From Rahnella sikkimica (GTDB lineage: Bacteria > Pseudomonadota > Gammaproteobacteria > Enterobacterales > Enterobacteriaceae): a DNA stretch of 64,000 nucleotides. Under the pieces are notes generated by a model. The model did not search any database, was not told the origin of the DNA, and saw only the letters and a program-made list of their open reading frames with translations. Both the position numbers and the translations under genes were made by a program. The number at the start of each line of letters is the position of its first letter. The first letter of the stretch is position 1. Location of the stretch: assembly GCF_002951615.1 (NCBI RefSeq), contig NZ_CP019062.1, forward strand, positions 3,658,001 to 3,722,000, in the 5' to 3' direction. Below are positions 14,878-24,621 of this stretch, in pieces.

Positions 14878-15461
14878 GGTTTGATGTCTCGCTGACTAGC
14901 CTTCCAAAGTTCAACATCTTCCGGTGTATTGAGGTTTGAAAAAGCTGAAGGATCCTGGAACAGAGCTGATTTAGCGCCTATTTTTTCGAAGAAAAACATC
15001 AGCTTTCTATCACCATTTCCAAGATAAGATTCAAGGTCTGGCATGATTTTTTGATTCAGCAGGCAAAGTGTTGGATGGGCTCTTTCAGGATCACGTGCAT
15101 AAACGGCGTTCTGCCCGCTAACTTCGGCCTTTAATACTTCAGCAAGATTGTCAGGAAAAGCGGGAGCATCGCAGGGGACAAATAAAACCCATTCGGTTTT
15201 GCTCACTGACAACGCGGCAAGTATGCCTGCCAGTGGACCTGAAAAGTCGGGTGTAATATCCGGGACGGTCTGAAAATCTCTTCCGTAACGTTCCCTGTTC
15301 CGGTTACAGCTGATCAGAATTTCACTGACCCGTGGTCGTAACTTCTCGGCGATATGTTCAAATAAAGGTCGTCCGTTTATTTCTATCAGCCCTTTATCCT
15401 CGCCCATTCTCGTTGAGCGGCCACCTGCCAAAATAACGCCAGTAATGTCACTGCGGTTCAT
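14874..15461 (-). CDS. mobA: Molybdenum cofactor guanylyltransferase MobA
   Basis: MobA transfers GMP from GTP to Mo-molybdopterin to make the bis-MGD cofactor of DMSO reductase-type enzymes. The nucleotidyltransferase motif VILAGGRSTRMGEDKGL stands at the N-terminus (about residues 9-25), and the catalytic region VPCDAP with its Asp is present near residue 95-100. The length of 195 aa is normal. It is the first gene of a mobAB operon transcribed toward the rRNA operon. Confidence 0.95.
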   Translation of the reverse strand: MNRSDITGVILAGGRSTRMGEDKGLIEINGRPLFEHIAEKLRPRVSEILISCNRNRERYGRDFQTVPDITPDFSGPLAGILAALSVSKTEWVLFVPCDAPAFPDNLAEVLKAEVSGQNAVYARDPERAHPTLCLLNQKIMPDLESYLGNGDRKLMFFFEKIGAKSALFQDPSAFSNLNTPEDVELWKASQRDIKP

Positions 15462-15612
15462 AATTTTTCCTGCCGGGAAATCTGTATTCTGATGATTGTA
15501 ACGTCTTACGATGAGGGCGGGCAGGTTTAACTTTTACGCCGCAAGCTGGCTCTTCCCCAAACGAAATAACCCTGTTATTTTTAGGGTCTGTAAGCTAATA
15601 GAGAGAATTATC

Positions 15613-15882
15613 ATGAAAGAGCATCGCGTAAACGAGTTGATTGGATTACTGCACCCGGCATGGAAAGAAGATTGTGATCTGAATCTGATGGAGTTTATTC
15701 AGAAATTGGCGACCGAATGTGGTTACCAGGGGCCATTAGGTGAACTGAGCGATGACACCTTGATTTATCACCTTAAAATGCGTGGTACAGACAGCACAGC
15801 GGAAATTCCGGGGCTTAAGAAAGACTACGAGGATGACTTTAAAACCGCTCTTTTACGTGCCCGTGGCGTGATTAAAGATTGA
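15613..15882 (+). CDS. yihD: Conserved protein YihD
   Basis: A small acidic protein of unknown function conserved in enterobacteria. From the ATG at 15613 it has 89 aa, the same length as E. coli YihD, with LIYHLKMRG and the conserved end [20 protein letters not shown]. The frame is open further upstream to 15511 but only the 15613 start aligns with the family. gagaga precedes it. It lies upstream of srkA in the same direction, as in E. coli. Confidence 0.92.
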   Translation: MKEHRVNELIGLLHPAWKEDCDLNLMEFIQKLATECGYQGPLGELSDDTLIYHLKMRGTDSTAEIPGLKKDYEDDFKTALLRARGVIKD

Positions 15883-15974
15883 TGTAAACTTATGTGAACT
15901 TCATGCGTGCCGCTAAAAATAGATGATACTATTTCCCATTGTCATTTTTCTGTGCGGCCAATCCGAATGAAGTC

Positions 15975-16961
15975 ATGAATAATTCAGCATTTAATTTTCA
16001 GGCATTGTCGCCGGATCTTATCCTGGATGCTTTAGAGAGTGTCGGTCTTATTGCTGAGTCCGGCCTCACTGCATTGAACAGCTACGAGAACCGGGTTTAC
16101 CAATTTCTTGGTGAAGACCGAAAACGTTACGTCGTGAAATTCTACCGCCCGGAACGCTGGAGCGAAGAGCAAATTTACGAAGAACATCGTTTCTCGCTTG
16201 ATATGGCTGAAGCTGAAATACCGGCTGTCGCTCCCCTTTCTATCAATAATGATACTCTTCATCGCCATCAGGGTTACCTGTTTACTTTGTTTCCCAGCGT
16301 GGGTGGACGTCAGTATGAAATCGATAATCTGGACCAGCTGGAATGGGTGGGACGTTTCCTCGGTCGTATTCATCAGATTGGTAGTCAGAGTCAATTCAAC
16401 GTGCGGCCAACGATCGGGCTGGATGAGTATCTGACGCAGCCGCGCGAAGTTCTCGCGCAATGCTCCCTTATCCCTGTCAGCCTGCGTGAACCTTTCTTAT
16501 CAGTTACAGATAACCTGATAAGCACGACGCAGGAATTTTGGCACACAGACTGGCAGCCATTACGTCTGCATGGCGATTGCCATCCGGGAAATATTCTCTG
16601 GCGTGATGGCCCGTTGTTTGTCGATATGGATGATGCCCGCACCGGTCCGGCCGTTCAGGATCTCTGGATGCTTTTGCATGGCGAGCAAAGTGAACAACGA
16701 ATTCAGTTAGATATTTTGCTGGAAGCTTATGAGGAGTTTGCCGATTTTGATTCCAGTGAACTTGCCTTGATTGAGCCGCTGCGCGCTATGCGCATGGTTT
16801 ATTATCTGGCCTGGGTCGCGAAGCGCTGGGGAGATCCGGCGTTTCCTAAAAGCTTCCCGTGGATGCAGGACGAAGATTTTTGGCGTAGTCAGATAGCCGC
16901 TTTCACCGAGCAAATTAAGAAATTACAGGCACCTCCTTTACAGCTGATGCCAATGTATTGA
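15975..16961 (+). CDS. srkA: Stress response kinase A
   Basis: SrkA (YihE) is a Ser/Thr kinase with an aminoglycoside-phosphotransferase-like fold that counteracts the MazEF death pathway and is part of the Cpx response in E. coli. The catalytic loop LHGDCHPGNILW (near residue 200) and metal-binding FVDMDDARTGP are intact. The start at 15975 gives 328 aa as in E. coli; the frame open to 15939 adds 12 unmatched residues. dsbA follows 46 bases later, the classical srkA-dsbA pair, so co-transcription is likely. Confidence 0.94.
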   Translation: MNNSAFNFQALSPDLILDALESVGLIAESGLTALNSYENRVYQFLGEDRKRYVVKFYRPERWSEEQIYEEHRFSLDMAEAEIPAVAPLSINNDTLHRHQGYLFTLFPSVGGRQYEIDNLDQLEWVGRFLGRIHQIGSQSQFNVRPTIGLDEYLTQPREVLAQCSLIPVSLREPFLSVTDNLISTTQEFWHTDWQPLRLHGDCHPGNILWRDGPLFVDMDDARTGPAVQDLWMLLHGEQSEQRIQLDILLEAYEEFADFDSSELALIEPLRAMRMVYYLAWVAKRWGDPAFPKSFPWMQDEDFWRSQIAAFTEQIKKLQAPPLQLMPMY

Positions 16962-17007
16962 GTCACGATTAATGTTCGAAGTTTAATTAAATGGAGATAG
17001 GCTTTAT

Positions 17008-17631
17008 ATGAAAAAGATATTCCTGGCACTGGTTGGTATGGTTATGGCCTTCAGTGTATCTGCAGCACAGTTTTCTGATGGTGCACAGTACGTTACTTTA
17101 GATAAAACCGTTGCTAATGAACCACAGGTACTCGAGTTCTTCTCATTTTATTGCCCACACTGCTATCAGTTTGAACAAGTCTGGCATGTATCAGACAGCA
17201 TCCGTAAGAACCTGCCAAAAGATGTGAAATACACCAAATACCACGTGGAATTCCTGGGGCCTTTGGGTAAACAATTAACTCAGGCGTGGGCTGTTGCTCT
17301 TGCACTGGGTGTTGAGGATAAAGTCAGCCCGCTGATGTTTGATGCCGTTCAGAAACAACAGTCTGTTCAGAATGCTGATGATATCCGTAAGGTATTTATT
17401 CAGGCCGGTGTGAAAGGTGAAGACTACGATGCTGCACTTAACAGCTTTGTGGTGAAATCACTGGTTGTTCAGCAGGAAAAAGCCGCTGCCGATCTGGGTC
17501 TGCAAGGCGTACCTTCTGTATTTGTTAACGGCAAATACATGGTTAAAAATGACGGACTTGATACCAGTTCAATGGACACTTACGTCAAACAATACTCTGA
17601 TGTGATTAACTTCTTATCGACTAAAAAATAA
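17008..17631 (+). CDS. dsbA: Periplasmic thiol:disulfide oxidoreductase DsbA
   Basis: DsbA introduces disulfide bonds into exported proteins and is reoxidised by DsbB. A signal peptide ([20 protein letters not shown], cleaved before QFSDG) precedes a thioredoxin fold with the active site CPHC at precursor residues 49-52 and the cis-Pro loop [10 protein letters not shown]. The length of 207 aa is normal. An upstream aaatggagatagg provides the ribosome binding site. Confidence 0.96.
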   Translation: MKKIFLALVGMVMAFSVSAAQFSDGAQYVTLDKTVANEPQVLEFFSFYCPHCYQFEQVWHVSDSIRKNLPKDVKYTKYHVEFLGPLGKQLTQAWAVALALGVEDKVSPLMFDAVQKQQSVQNADDIRKVFIQAGVKGEDYDAALNSFVVKSLVVQQEKAAADLGLQGVPSVFVNGKYMVKNDGLDTSSMDTYVKQYSDVINFLSTKK

Positions 17632-17644
17632 GATGTGTTGCTCC

Positions 17645-17670
17645 CAACGCCAGCCTTTAGGCTGGCGTTG
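17645..17670 (+). terminator. Hairpin terminator after dsbA
   Basis: caacgccagcc and ggctggcgttg pair into an 11 bp stem with a 4-base loop just after the dsbA stop. The T run that follows is weak, so termination efficiency is uncertain. Confidence 0.65.
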
Positions 17671-17896
17671 GCATTTCACAAAATTAAAAATCACAAATAA
17701 TTGCAGGCGAAAATATAAATGTTTTCTACCGGGAATGATTTTTCATAAATATTACTATCCACAAAAGCTATTAAGTTTATATTACACGAAAAATCCCCGC
17801 CTCCTTTCTATAACCTGATGAAACCAGTAGTTAAAATTCTGCAATATTTTCCAGTGCAATTCAGAGAATAATCCCCTGCAGAAACTATTCACAAAC

Positions 17897-17905
17897 TTAT
17901 CCACA
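17897..17905 (+). promoter_or_regulatory. DnaA box upstream of polA
   Basis: TTATCCACA is a perfect DnaA box. It lies 114 bp before the polA start in the 17671-18019 gap, which otherwise holds an A+T-rich stretch and no supportable gene. In E. coli yihF and yihG occupy this interval. A role in polA control by DnaA is inference. Confidence 0.5.
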
Positions 17906-18019
17906 GGAAGATCCTTCGAGATCCCTCGCAAGTTCGCAATGATTTTTCCTCCCGAGGTTCGTCTTTCCGGCTGGCTATGGCATCCTTAGAGCATGTCTGA
18001 TCACGAATAAAGAAGAGTT

Positions 18020-20824
18020 ATGGCCCAGATAGCAGAAAACCCCTTAATCCTGGTGGACGGTTCGTCTTACCTTTATCGCGCTTATCACGCGTTCCCACCG
18101 TTGACTAACTCAGTGGGCGAGCCAACAGGTGCGATGTACGGTGTGCTTAATATGTTGCGCAGTTTATTGCTGCAATACACACCAAGCCATGTTGCCGTGG
18201 TTTTCGACGCGAAAGGCAAAACCTTCCGTGACGAACTTTTTGAACAGTACAAATCCCATCGTCCTCCGATGCCTGATGATCTGCGCTCGCAGATTGAGCC
18301 TTTGCACCAAATGGTGAAAGCCATGGGGTTGCCGCTGCTGGTGGTTTCCGGCGTGGAAGCTGACGACGTGATCGGTACTCTGGCACTGGAAGCGGAAAAG
18401 GCGGGCCATGCCGTTCTTATCAGTACCGGCGATAAAGATATGGCGCAGCTGGTGACGCCGGGCGTTACGCTGATTAACACCATGAATAATGCGATTCTTG
18501 GGCCAGAAGAAGTCGTTGAGAAATATGGTGTGCCACCTGAACTGATTATTGATTTCCTGGCTCTGATGGGGGATTCCTCGGATAACATACCGGGCGTGCC
18601 TGGCGTCGGAGAGAAAACAGCGCAAGCCCTGTTGCAGGGGATTGGCGGCCTTGATGCGTTGTATGCAGACCTTGATAAGGTATCGACATTAAGCTTCCGT
18701 GGTTCGAAAACCATGGCTGCGAAGCTTGCGGAAAATAAAGACGTCGCTTATCTGTCCTATCAGCTGGCAACCATTAAAACAGACGTTAAGCTCGACTTAA
18801 CCTGTGCAGAACTGACCGTTTCAGAACCCGATGCTGATGAACTTCATCAGCTCTTCGGTCGTTATGAATTTAAACGCTGGCTGGCTGATGTGGAAGCTGG
18901 CACCTGGCTGAGCGGTAAAAAATCTGGTGTTAAGGCTTCTGCCACCTCGAAAAAGAATGCAGTAGAAACGGAAGTGACCTCTGCAGAACCTCTTGAGCGC
19001 AACCAGCTCTCTCAGGACGGATATGTCACGATTTTGGATCAAGCCACTCTTGATGAATGGATGGGTTATCTGAAAGCTTCTGACGTTTTCGCTTTTGATA
19101 CAGAAACCGATGGTCTGGATACGCTGACGGCAAACCTGATTGGCCTGTCTTTCGCGACAGAAGCAGGCAAAGCCGCTTATTTGCCGGTTGCTCACGATTA
19201 TCTGGACGCGCCAGTACAACTTGATCGCGATGACGTTCTTAAGCAACTCAAACCGTTGCTGGAAGACGAGAAGCAGCTGAAAGTCGGGCAGAACCTGAAA
19301 TTCGATCGCGGCATCTTGTTGCGCTACGACATCGAAATGAAAGGCATCGCGTACGACACAATGCTTGAATCTTACGTTCTTGACAGTGTATCTGGCCGTC
19401 ATGATATGGACAGCCTTGCAGATCGTTACCTCGGTCATAAAACTGTGGGTTTTGAAGAGATCGCAGGGAAAGGTAAAAATCAGCTGACTTTCAACCAGAT
19501 CGCTCTGGAACAAGCCGCGCCGTATGCTGCGGAAGATGCCGACGTCACGTTGCAATTGCATCAGGCACTTTGGCCACGTATTCAGGAAAGTGAATCGCTG
19601 AAGAAAGTCTTCATTGATATTGAAATGCCTCTGGTGCCTGTCCTGTCTCATATCGAACGCACCGGTGTCCTGATTGACCAGAATATTTTGGCTGCTCATT
19701 CGAAAGAGCTGGCAATTCGCCTGAATGAGCTGGAAAACAAAGCGCATGAGCTGGCGGAAGAACCTTTCAATCTTTCGTCGACCAAACAGCTTCAGGCTAT
19801 TTTGTACGACAAACAGAAATTGCCGATTCTGAAGAAAACGCCGGGCGGTGCTCCATCGACGAACGAAGAAGTTCTGGCGGAACTGGCCCTGGACTATCCG
19901 TTGCCGAAAGTGATTTTGGAATATCGTGGTCTGGCGAAGCTGAAATCAACTTATACCGACAAACTGCCTTTGATGATAAACCCGCTGTCAGGCCGTGTTC
20001 ATACTTCGTATCATCAGGCGGTGACGGCCACCGGTCGTCTGTCATCCAGTGATCCCAACCTGCAAAATATTCCGGTGCGAAATGATGAAGGCCGTCGCAT
20101 TCGGCAGGCTTTTATTGCGCCGAAAGATTACATCATTCTGGCTGCCGACTACTCGCAGATAGAGTTGCGCATCATGGCGCACTTATCCAAAGATGAAGGC
20201 CTGCTGACCGCGTTTGCGCAAGGCAAAGATATTCACCGTGCGACCGCAGCAGAAGTCTTCGGTACGCCACTGGAAAGCGTTACCGGCGAACAGCGTCGCA
20301 GCGCAAAAGCAATTAACTTCGGTCTGATTTATGGCATGAGCGCTTTCGGTTTGTCCCGTCAGCTGAACATTCCCCGTAAAGAATCTCAGCGTTACATGGA
20401 TTTGTATTTCGAGCGCTATCCGGGCGTACTTGACTATATGGAGCGCACCCGCACTCAGGCGTCTGAGCAGGGTTATGTTGAAACGCTTGATGGCCGCCGT
20501 CTGTACCTGCCGGATATCAAATCCAGTAACGCCATGCGTCGTAAAGGCGCCGAGCGTGCTGCAATCAACGCCCCGATGCAGGGAACGGCGGCGGACATTA
20601 TCAAACGCGCCATGATCAGCGTCGCTGACTGGCTGAAACAACCGGATGCTCCGCGTGCCCGCATCATCATGCAGGTACACGATGAACTGGTGTTTGAGGT
20701 GCATAAGGATGATGTCACGGCAGCGAGCGAGAAAATTCGCGATCTGATGGAAGCGAGTATGACGCTGGCAGTTCCGCTAAAAGTGGATGTCGGAACGGGT
20801 GAAAACTGGGATCAGGCTCACTAA
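18020..20824 (+). CDS. polA: DNA polymerase I
   Basis: Pol I removes RNA primers and fills gaps in replication and excision repair. Three domains are visible in the 934 aa protein: an N-terminal 5' nuclease ([13 protein letters not shown], residues 13-25; [14 protein letters not shown] and [10 protein letters not shown]), a proofreading 3'-5' exonuclease with intact DTET (about residue 360), and the polymerase with motif [12 protein letters not shown] and motif [10 protein letters not shown]. It is slightly longer than the E. coli protein (928 aa); the difference falls in the linker after the 5' nuclease. The adjacent Spot 42 gene is as in E. coli. Confidence 0.97.
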   Translation: MAQIAENPLILVDGSSYLYRAYHAFPPLTNSVGEPTGAMYGVLNMLRSLLLQYTPSHVAVVFDAKGKTFRDELFEQYKSHRPPMPDDLRSQIEPLHQMVKAMGLPLLVVSGVEADDVIGTLALEAEKAGHAVLISTGDKDMAQLVTPGVTLINTMNNAILGPEEVVEKYGVPPELIIDFLALMGDSSDNIPGVPGVGEKTAQALLQGIGGLDALYADLDKVSTLSFRGSKTMAAKLAENKDVAYLSYQLATIKTDVKLDLTCAELTVSEPDADELHQLFGRYEFKRWLADVEAGTWLSGKKSGVKASATSKKNAVETEVTSAEPLERNQLSQDGYVTILDQATLDEWMGYLKASDVFAFDTETDGLDTLTANLIGLSFATEAGKAAYLPVAHDYLDAPVQLDRDDVLKQLKPLLEDEKQLKVGQNLKFDRGILLRYDIEMKGIAYDTMLESYVLDSVSGRHDMDSLADRYLGHKTVGFEEIAGKGKNQLTFNQIALEQAAPYAAEDADVTLQLHQALWPRIQESESLKKVFIDIEMPLVPVLSHIERTGVLIDQNILAAHSKELAIRLNELENKAHELAEEPFNLSSTKQLQAILYDKQKLPILKKTPGGAPSTNEEVLAELALDYPLPKVILEYRGLAKLKSTYTDKLPLMINPLSGRVHTSYHQAVTATGRLSSSDPNLQNIPVRNDEGRRIRQAFIAPKDYIILAADYSQIELRIMAHLSKDEGLLTAFAQGKDIHRATAAEVFGTPLESVTGEQRRSAKAINFGLIYGMSAFGLSRQLNIPRKESQRYMDLYFERYPGVLDYMERTRTQASEQGYVETLDGRRLYLPDIKSSNAMRRKGAERAAINAPMQGTAADIIKRAMISVADWLKQPDAPRARIIMQVHDELVFEVHKDDVTAASEKIRDLMEASMTLAVPLKVDVGTGENWDQAH

Positions 20825-20986
20825 GCGATAATTTGACTAAGTGGATAGGAATTAAGCTTTTTTTGTAATTAAGCTACAGGATTATGTGCTCAGACCTTGA
20901 AGGTGATCGCATAATCCACGATTTTTGTGTAAGTAAACTACAAAAAGTTCTTTTTCCCCGTCAGGAAATAGGGTAAAGTTTCTCTC

Positions 20987-21095
20987 GTAGGGTACAGAGG
21001 TAAGATGTTCTATCTTTCAGACCTTTTACTTCACGTAATCGGATTTGGCTGAATATTTTAGCCGCCCCAGGCATTTATGTCTGGGGCGTTTTTTA
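20987..21095 (+). ncRNA. spf: Spot 42 small RNA
   Basis: The 109 nt sequence from gtagggtacagaggtaag to the terminator is nearly identical to E. coli Spot 42, an Hfq-dependent sRNA that represses catabolic genes during growth on glucose and is itself repressed by cAMP-CRP. The body is unchanged; only the terminator stem (gccccag/ctggggc) has base changes around its loop. A -10-like TAAAGT lies at 20974-20979. Its place downstream of polA is conserved. Confidence 0.96.
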
Positions 21096-21143
21096 TTGTG
21101 CTTTTCATGGCGTTGCGAAAAGTTTTCCCTCAAAAACTATCCA

Positions 21144-21170
21144 TAAAAAAGGGCGACCTGCCGGCCACCC
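21144..21170 (-). terminator. Terminator of engB
   Basis: Read on the minus strand, gggtggcc and ggtcgccc form a stem with two G-U pairs followed by six T residues, about 50 bases beyond the engB stop. Confidence 0.7.
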
Positions 21171-21217
21171 TGATGATGTTCTTTACTTACACAGGCCATT
21201 CATAATGGCCGGTAACG

Positions 21218-21862
21218 TTATTCGCCGGTCAATTCTTCTTCCAGTACTTCCGGTGGGATCTCACTGAACCAGGTGTTCAGCTTGTCGCTCAGTTTATCCA
21301 CGCCCATTTTCTTCGGTGAAGAGAACGCTTCTACCTGAATATCGCCCATGAATTCTTTTACCGCTTCACGAACCATCTTGATCTGTGCCTGACGCGCACC
21401 GGAAGCCAGTTTGTCGGCTTTAGTCAGCAATAGCATGACCGGTGTACCGACATCGACAGCCCACTGAATCATCTGTTGGTCGAGGTCTTTAAGCGGATGA
21501 CGAATATCCATCAGCACAACCAGACCTTTCAGCGAGTTACGCATTTGCAGATATTCGCCCAGCGCGCGCTGCCATTTGCGTTTCATTTCTTCCGGCACTT
21601 CAGCGTAACCGTAACCCGGCAAGTCGACCAGACGGATACCCGGTTTGACTTCGAACAGGTTGATCAGCTGAGTACGCCCCGGCGTTTTACTGGTACGCGC
21701 GAGGCTTTTTTGTTGCGTCAGTGTATTCAGCGCACTGGATTTGCCGGCGTTTGAACGACCAGCAAATGCGACTTCAATGCCTTCGTCAGCTGGCAGGTGC
21801 CGGATATCCGGGGCGCTCATGACGAAATGGGTCATATGATAGTTGTATGTTTGGCTGGTCAA
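21218..21862 (-). CDS. engB: Ribosome biogenesis GTPase YihA/EngB (YsxC)
   Basis: EngB is an essential TRAFAC-class GTPase needed for maturation of the 50S subunit and, in E. coli, normal division. The 214 aa protein has G1 [10 protein letters not shown] (about residues 34-43), G3 DLPGYGYA and G4 LLTKADKL. It is divergent from csrC and convergent with spf, the same arrangement as in E. coli. Confidence 0.95.
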   Translation of the reverse strand: MTSQTYNYHMTHFVMSAPDIRHLPADEGIEVAFAGRSNAGKSSALNTLTQQKSLARTSKTPGRTQLINLFEVKPGIRLVDLPGYGYAEVPEEMKRKWQRALGEYLQMRNSLKGLVVLMDIRHPLKDLDQQMIQWAVDVGTPVMLLLTKADKLASGARQAQIKMVREAVKEFMGDIQVEAFSSPKKMGVDKLSDKLNTWFSEIPPEVLEEELTGE

Positions 21863-21973
21863 AACGTGCGTCTCCGTGAGGCATGAGTATCTGGCTGGCG
21901 ATTATAACTGCAACAGAGCCGAGATGTGTTCGTGTTTTTGAAATCCGAATGATGAGGCGAAGGGACCACAGAG

Positions 21974-21999
21974 ATGAAGGCGGGGGAAATTGCCTTCAT
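21974..21999. other. Hairpin in the engB-csrC interval
   Basis: atgaaggc and gccttcat are perfect inverted 8-mers around a 10-base loop (gggggaaatt). The hairpin lies between the divergent engB and csrC genes and carries no T run for termination. The surrounding stretch 21863-22130 shows no gene I can support. The hairpin's role is unknown. Confidence 0.35.
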
Positions 22000-22164
22000 G
22001 ATGTAAGACATTTGCTATTCATGATGCGGGTTATTTCGCTTGTTTTATCGCCGTCTCATTTTATTCTTATCATAATCAATAAGATAAATTTTGAGTGTTT
22101 CCGAAACCTCAGAGGCGGCTGGCGGGTATCTTGAGCCTTTGCGTCAGTCGGGTAAAGTAATTCT

Positions 22165-22375
22165 TACGCGATGAAGGCAAGTAGGGAAACATGGATGAAT
22201 TCTGCATTCACGGATCACAGGAAATGCATTGCGATTTAAGGATGAACGGGGCCGGAGGCTCTGAAAGGCAAAGGAAAAACCGGGACGTTGACGCTATACA
22301 GGGAAAGTGTTTGATGAATATCCTTCGGAAGAAGGAAAGAAAAAGGCAGCAAGGTTACCTTGCTGCCTTTTTTCT
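22165..22375 (+). ncRNA. csrC: CsrC regulatory RNA
   Basis: CsrC binds and sequesters the translational repressor CsrA. This stretch contains 11 GGA motifs, several as AGGA or AGGGA, spaced through about 210 nt, and ends in a strong terminator (aaaaggcagcaagg and ccttgctgcctttttt, 22341-22375). It sits between engB and yihI, exactly where csrC lies in E. coli, although the primary sequence has diverged. A plausible promoter is TTGAGC (22131-22136) with TAAAGT (22153-22158), 16 bp apart, putting the start near 22165. An open frame through the RNA is regarded as accidental. Confidence 0.87.
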
Positions 22376-22441
22376 TTGTTCGCTTTCTGCTAGATTCCGC
22401 CGCAAATCTATACTAAATGTACACACCTAAGAGCAGATGCC

Positions 22442-22999
22442 ATGAAACAGCCAGCGAAAGCCCCGCGTGCCAATACCGCGACAACTAAAACGAAGAAGAA
22501 AAAAAATCGTGTCGAGCTTGATATCGAAGCGCGCGAACGCAAGCGTGACAACAAGCGTCGTGGTCATAAAGCAGGCTCACGCGCTAATCCGGGTGCGGCT
22601 CAGAATCAAAGCGGTTCTGATGCTAAGAAATCCGATCCGCGCATCGGTAGCAAGAAAGCCGTGCCTTTGATTATTGAAACTGTCACCAACAATGCGGCGA
22701 AAGCTAAAAAAGCGGCTCAGCCGAAGCAAGATGCAAAACCAAAAATGTCACCGCAAGAAGAACTGACGCTGCTGGAAAATGATGAGCGTCTGGATTCACT
22801 GCTGGACCTTATCGATGACGGCAAAGCACTGAGCGCAGAAGATCAGGCTTACGTTGATCAGACGCTGGATCGCATTGATGTTCTGATGGAAATCCTCGGC
22901 ATTGAGCTCGGCGACGATGAAGATGACGAAGAAGAAGAAGAAAAGAACGAAGACATGATGCAGTTGCTTAAGCGCGGAAATCCAAAAGACGGTTTCTAA
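22442..22999 (+). CDS. yihI: Der GTPase-activating protein YihI
   Basis: YihI stimulates the GTPase activity of Der (EngA) and so modulates 50S ribosome assembly. The 185 aa protein has a lysine/arginine-rich N-terminal half and a very acidic C-terminal half with a [14 protein letters not shown] run, the typical charge layout of the family. It follows csrC directly. Confidence 0.9.
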   Translation: MKQPAKAPRANTATTKTKKKKNRVELDIEARERKRDNKRRGHKAGSRANPGAAQNQSGSDAKKSDPRIGSKKAVPLIIETVTNNAAKAKKAAQPKQDAKPKMSPQEELTLLENDERLDSLLDLIDDGKALSAEDQAYVDQTLDRIDVLMEILGIELGDDEDDEEEEEKNEDMMQLLKRGNPKDGF

Positions 23000-23002
23000 G
23001 CC

Positions 23003-23179
23003 ATGCGCTGGGTCATCCCGGCAATAGCCTTACTCTTTGCATGTTATCTGCTTTGGTTATTCGGTAAACTACGGCGGTTATCGAAAACCAAAGCACGTTT
23101 GCGCAGAGCGACCTTTGCACGGCAGGCCCAAAGCCTGCCTGTAAGGCGAACCGGCAGCAACCGACGCCGGAAGGAGTAA
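23003..23179 (+). CDS. Small single-span membrane protein, 58 aa, unnamed
   Basis: An ATG three bases after the yihI stop opens a 58-codon frame ending just before hemN. The product has one N-terminal membrane segment (VIPAIALLFACYLLWLF, about residues 4-20) and a very basic tail ending TGSNRRRKE. Its stop codon overlaps the hemN ribosome binding region (aaggag). The composition, position and lack of internal stops support a real gene in a yihI-orf-hemN operon. It may be a shortened relative of the DUF2489 membrane proteins found near hemN in related bacteria, but I cannot confirm this by eye. Confidence 0.55.
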   Translation: MRWVIPAIALLFACYLLWLFGKLRRLSKTKARLRRATFARQAQSLPVRRTGSNRRRKE

Positions 23180-23187
23180 GTCATCCC

Positions 23188-24561
23188 ATGTCAGAACAGA
23201 CAACCGTCTGGGATTTAGCGCTGATCCAGAAGTACAATTATTCGGGGCCACGTTACACATCCTACCCAACAGCACTTGAATTCAGCGAAAGCTACGATGA
23301 CGCGGCCTTTGAAAAAGCGGCTGTGCGTTATCCTGAGCGTTCCCTCTCGCTGTATGTGCACATCCCTTTCTGCCATAAGCTCTGCTACTTCTGCGGCTGC
23401 AATAAACTGGTGACCCGTCAGCAGCATAAAGCCGAAGAATACCTGAACGTCCTCGGAAAAGAGATAAGTCACCGTGCGCCGCTCTTTAAAGGCCGTCAGG
23501 TCACCCAACTGCACTGGGGCGGTGGTACGCCGACTTACCTGAACAAAGCCCAGATAAGCCGCCTGATGGGCCTTCTGAGGGCACATTTCGATATCCTGCC
23601 TGATGCAGAGATGTCGCTGGAAATCGATCCGCGTGAAATAGAGCTGGATGTTCTCGACCATCTGCGCAGCGAAGGTTTTAATCGCCTGAGCATGGGCGTG
23701 CAGGATTTCAATAAAGAAGTCCAACGTCTGGTGAACCGCGAACAGGACGAAGACTTCATTTTTGCGTTGATTGAACGTGCGCGTGCGCTGGGTTTCAACT
23801 CCACCAATATTGATCTCATTTACGGCCTGCCGAAACAAACTGCGGAAAGCTTTGCGTATACGCTGAAACGCGTGGCGCAGCTGAGTCCCGACCGTCTGAG
23901 TGTTTTCAATTATGCGCATATGCCGAAGCTGTTCGCCGCTCAGCGCAAAATCAAAGACGCTGATTTACCCGGTGCCGAAGAAAAACTGAAAATTCTGCAG
24001 GAAACCATCGCTTCGCTAACGGATTCCGGATACCGCTTTATTGGGATGGATCACTTTGCCCGCCCGGATGATGAACTGGCCGTGGCGCAGCGCGAAGGTA
24101 AATTGCATCGCAACTTCCAGGGCTACACCACGCAAGGTGACAGCGATTTGTTAGGCATGGGCGTTTCGGCGATCAGCATGCTGGGCGATACCTATGCTCA
24201 GAACGAAAAAGACCTGAAAACTTATTACGCCCGCGTAGAAGCGGAAGGGAATGCGCTGTGGCGGGGTCTGGAAATGACCGATGACGATTGTTTGCGCCGT
24301 GACGTTATTAAAGCGCTGATCTGTCATTTTGAGCTGAATTTTGCCGATATCGAAAAACACCACGGGGTTCAGTTTGCAGATTACTTTGCCGATGATTTGG
24401 CGTTACTGGAACCGCTGGCCAAAGACGGTCTGGTGGACGTCAGCGATAATCACATTCAGGTTACGCCGAGAGGCCGTCTGCTGATCCGCAACATCTGCAT
24501 GTGCTTTGATATTTACCTGCGCCGCCAGGTTCGCCAGCAGCAATTCTCCCGCGTTATCTGA
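23188..24561 (+). CDS. hemN: Oxygen-independent coproporphyrinogen III dehydrogenase HemN
   Basis: HemN is a radical SAM enzyme that converts coproporphyrinogen III to protoporphyrinogen IX without oxygen. The [4Fe-4S] motif is visible as CHKLCYFCGC near residues 62-71 (CxxxCxxC with the extra Cys), followed by the SAM-binding GGGTPTYL. The protein has 457 aa, as in E. coli. aaggag precedes the ATG at 23188. Confidence 0.96.
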   Translation: MSEQTTVWDLALIQKYNYSGPRYTSYPTALEFSESYDDAAFEKAAVRYPERSLSLYVHIPFCHKLCYFCGCNKLVTRQQHKAEEYLNVLGKEISHRAPLFKGRQVTQLHWGGGTPTYLNKAQISRLMGLLRAHFDILPDAEMSLEIDPREIELDVLDHLRSEGFNRLSMGVQDFNKEVQRLVNREQDEDFIFALIERARALGFNSTNIDLIYGLPKQTAESFAYTLKRVAQLSPDRLSVFNYAHMPKLFAAQRKIKDADLPGAEEKLKILQETIASLTDSGYRFIGMDHFARPDDELAVAQREGKLHRNFQGYTTQGDSDLLGMGVSAISMLGDTYAQNEKDLKTYYARVEAEGNALWRGLEMTDDDCLRRDVIKALICHFELNFADIEKHHGVQFADYFADDLALLEPLAKDGLVDVSDNHIQVTPRGRLLIRNICMCFDIYLRRQVRQQQFSRVI

Positions 24562-24580
24562 CGCACTCTGCGCCAACAAA

Positions 24581-24605
24581 AACAGCCGCAGATGCGGCTG
24601 TTTTG
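24581..24605. terminator. Bidirectional terminator between hemN and glnG
   Basis: aacagccgca and tgcggctgtt pair with a 2-base centre and are flanked by A and T runs on the two sides, serving both convergent genes. Confidence 0.85.
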
Positions 24606-24621
24606 CTTTCAGGCAATGGCG

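Noticed and set aside
22191..22430. 79-codon frame in the engB-yihI interval
   Set aside because: It overlaps CsrC and its terminator; the GGA-rich RNA explains the sequence better.
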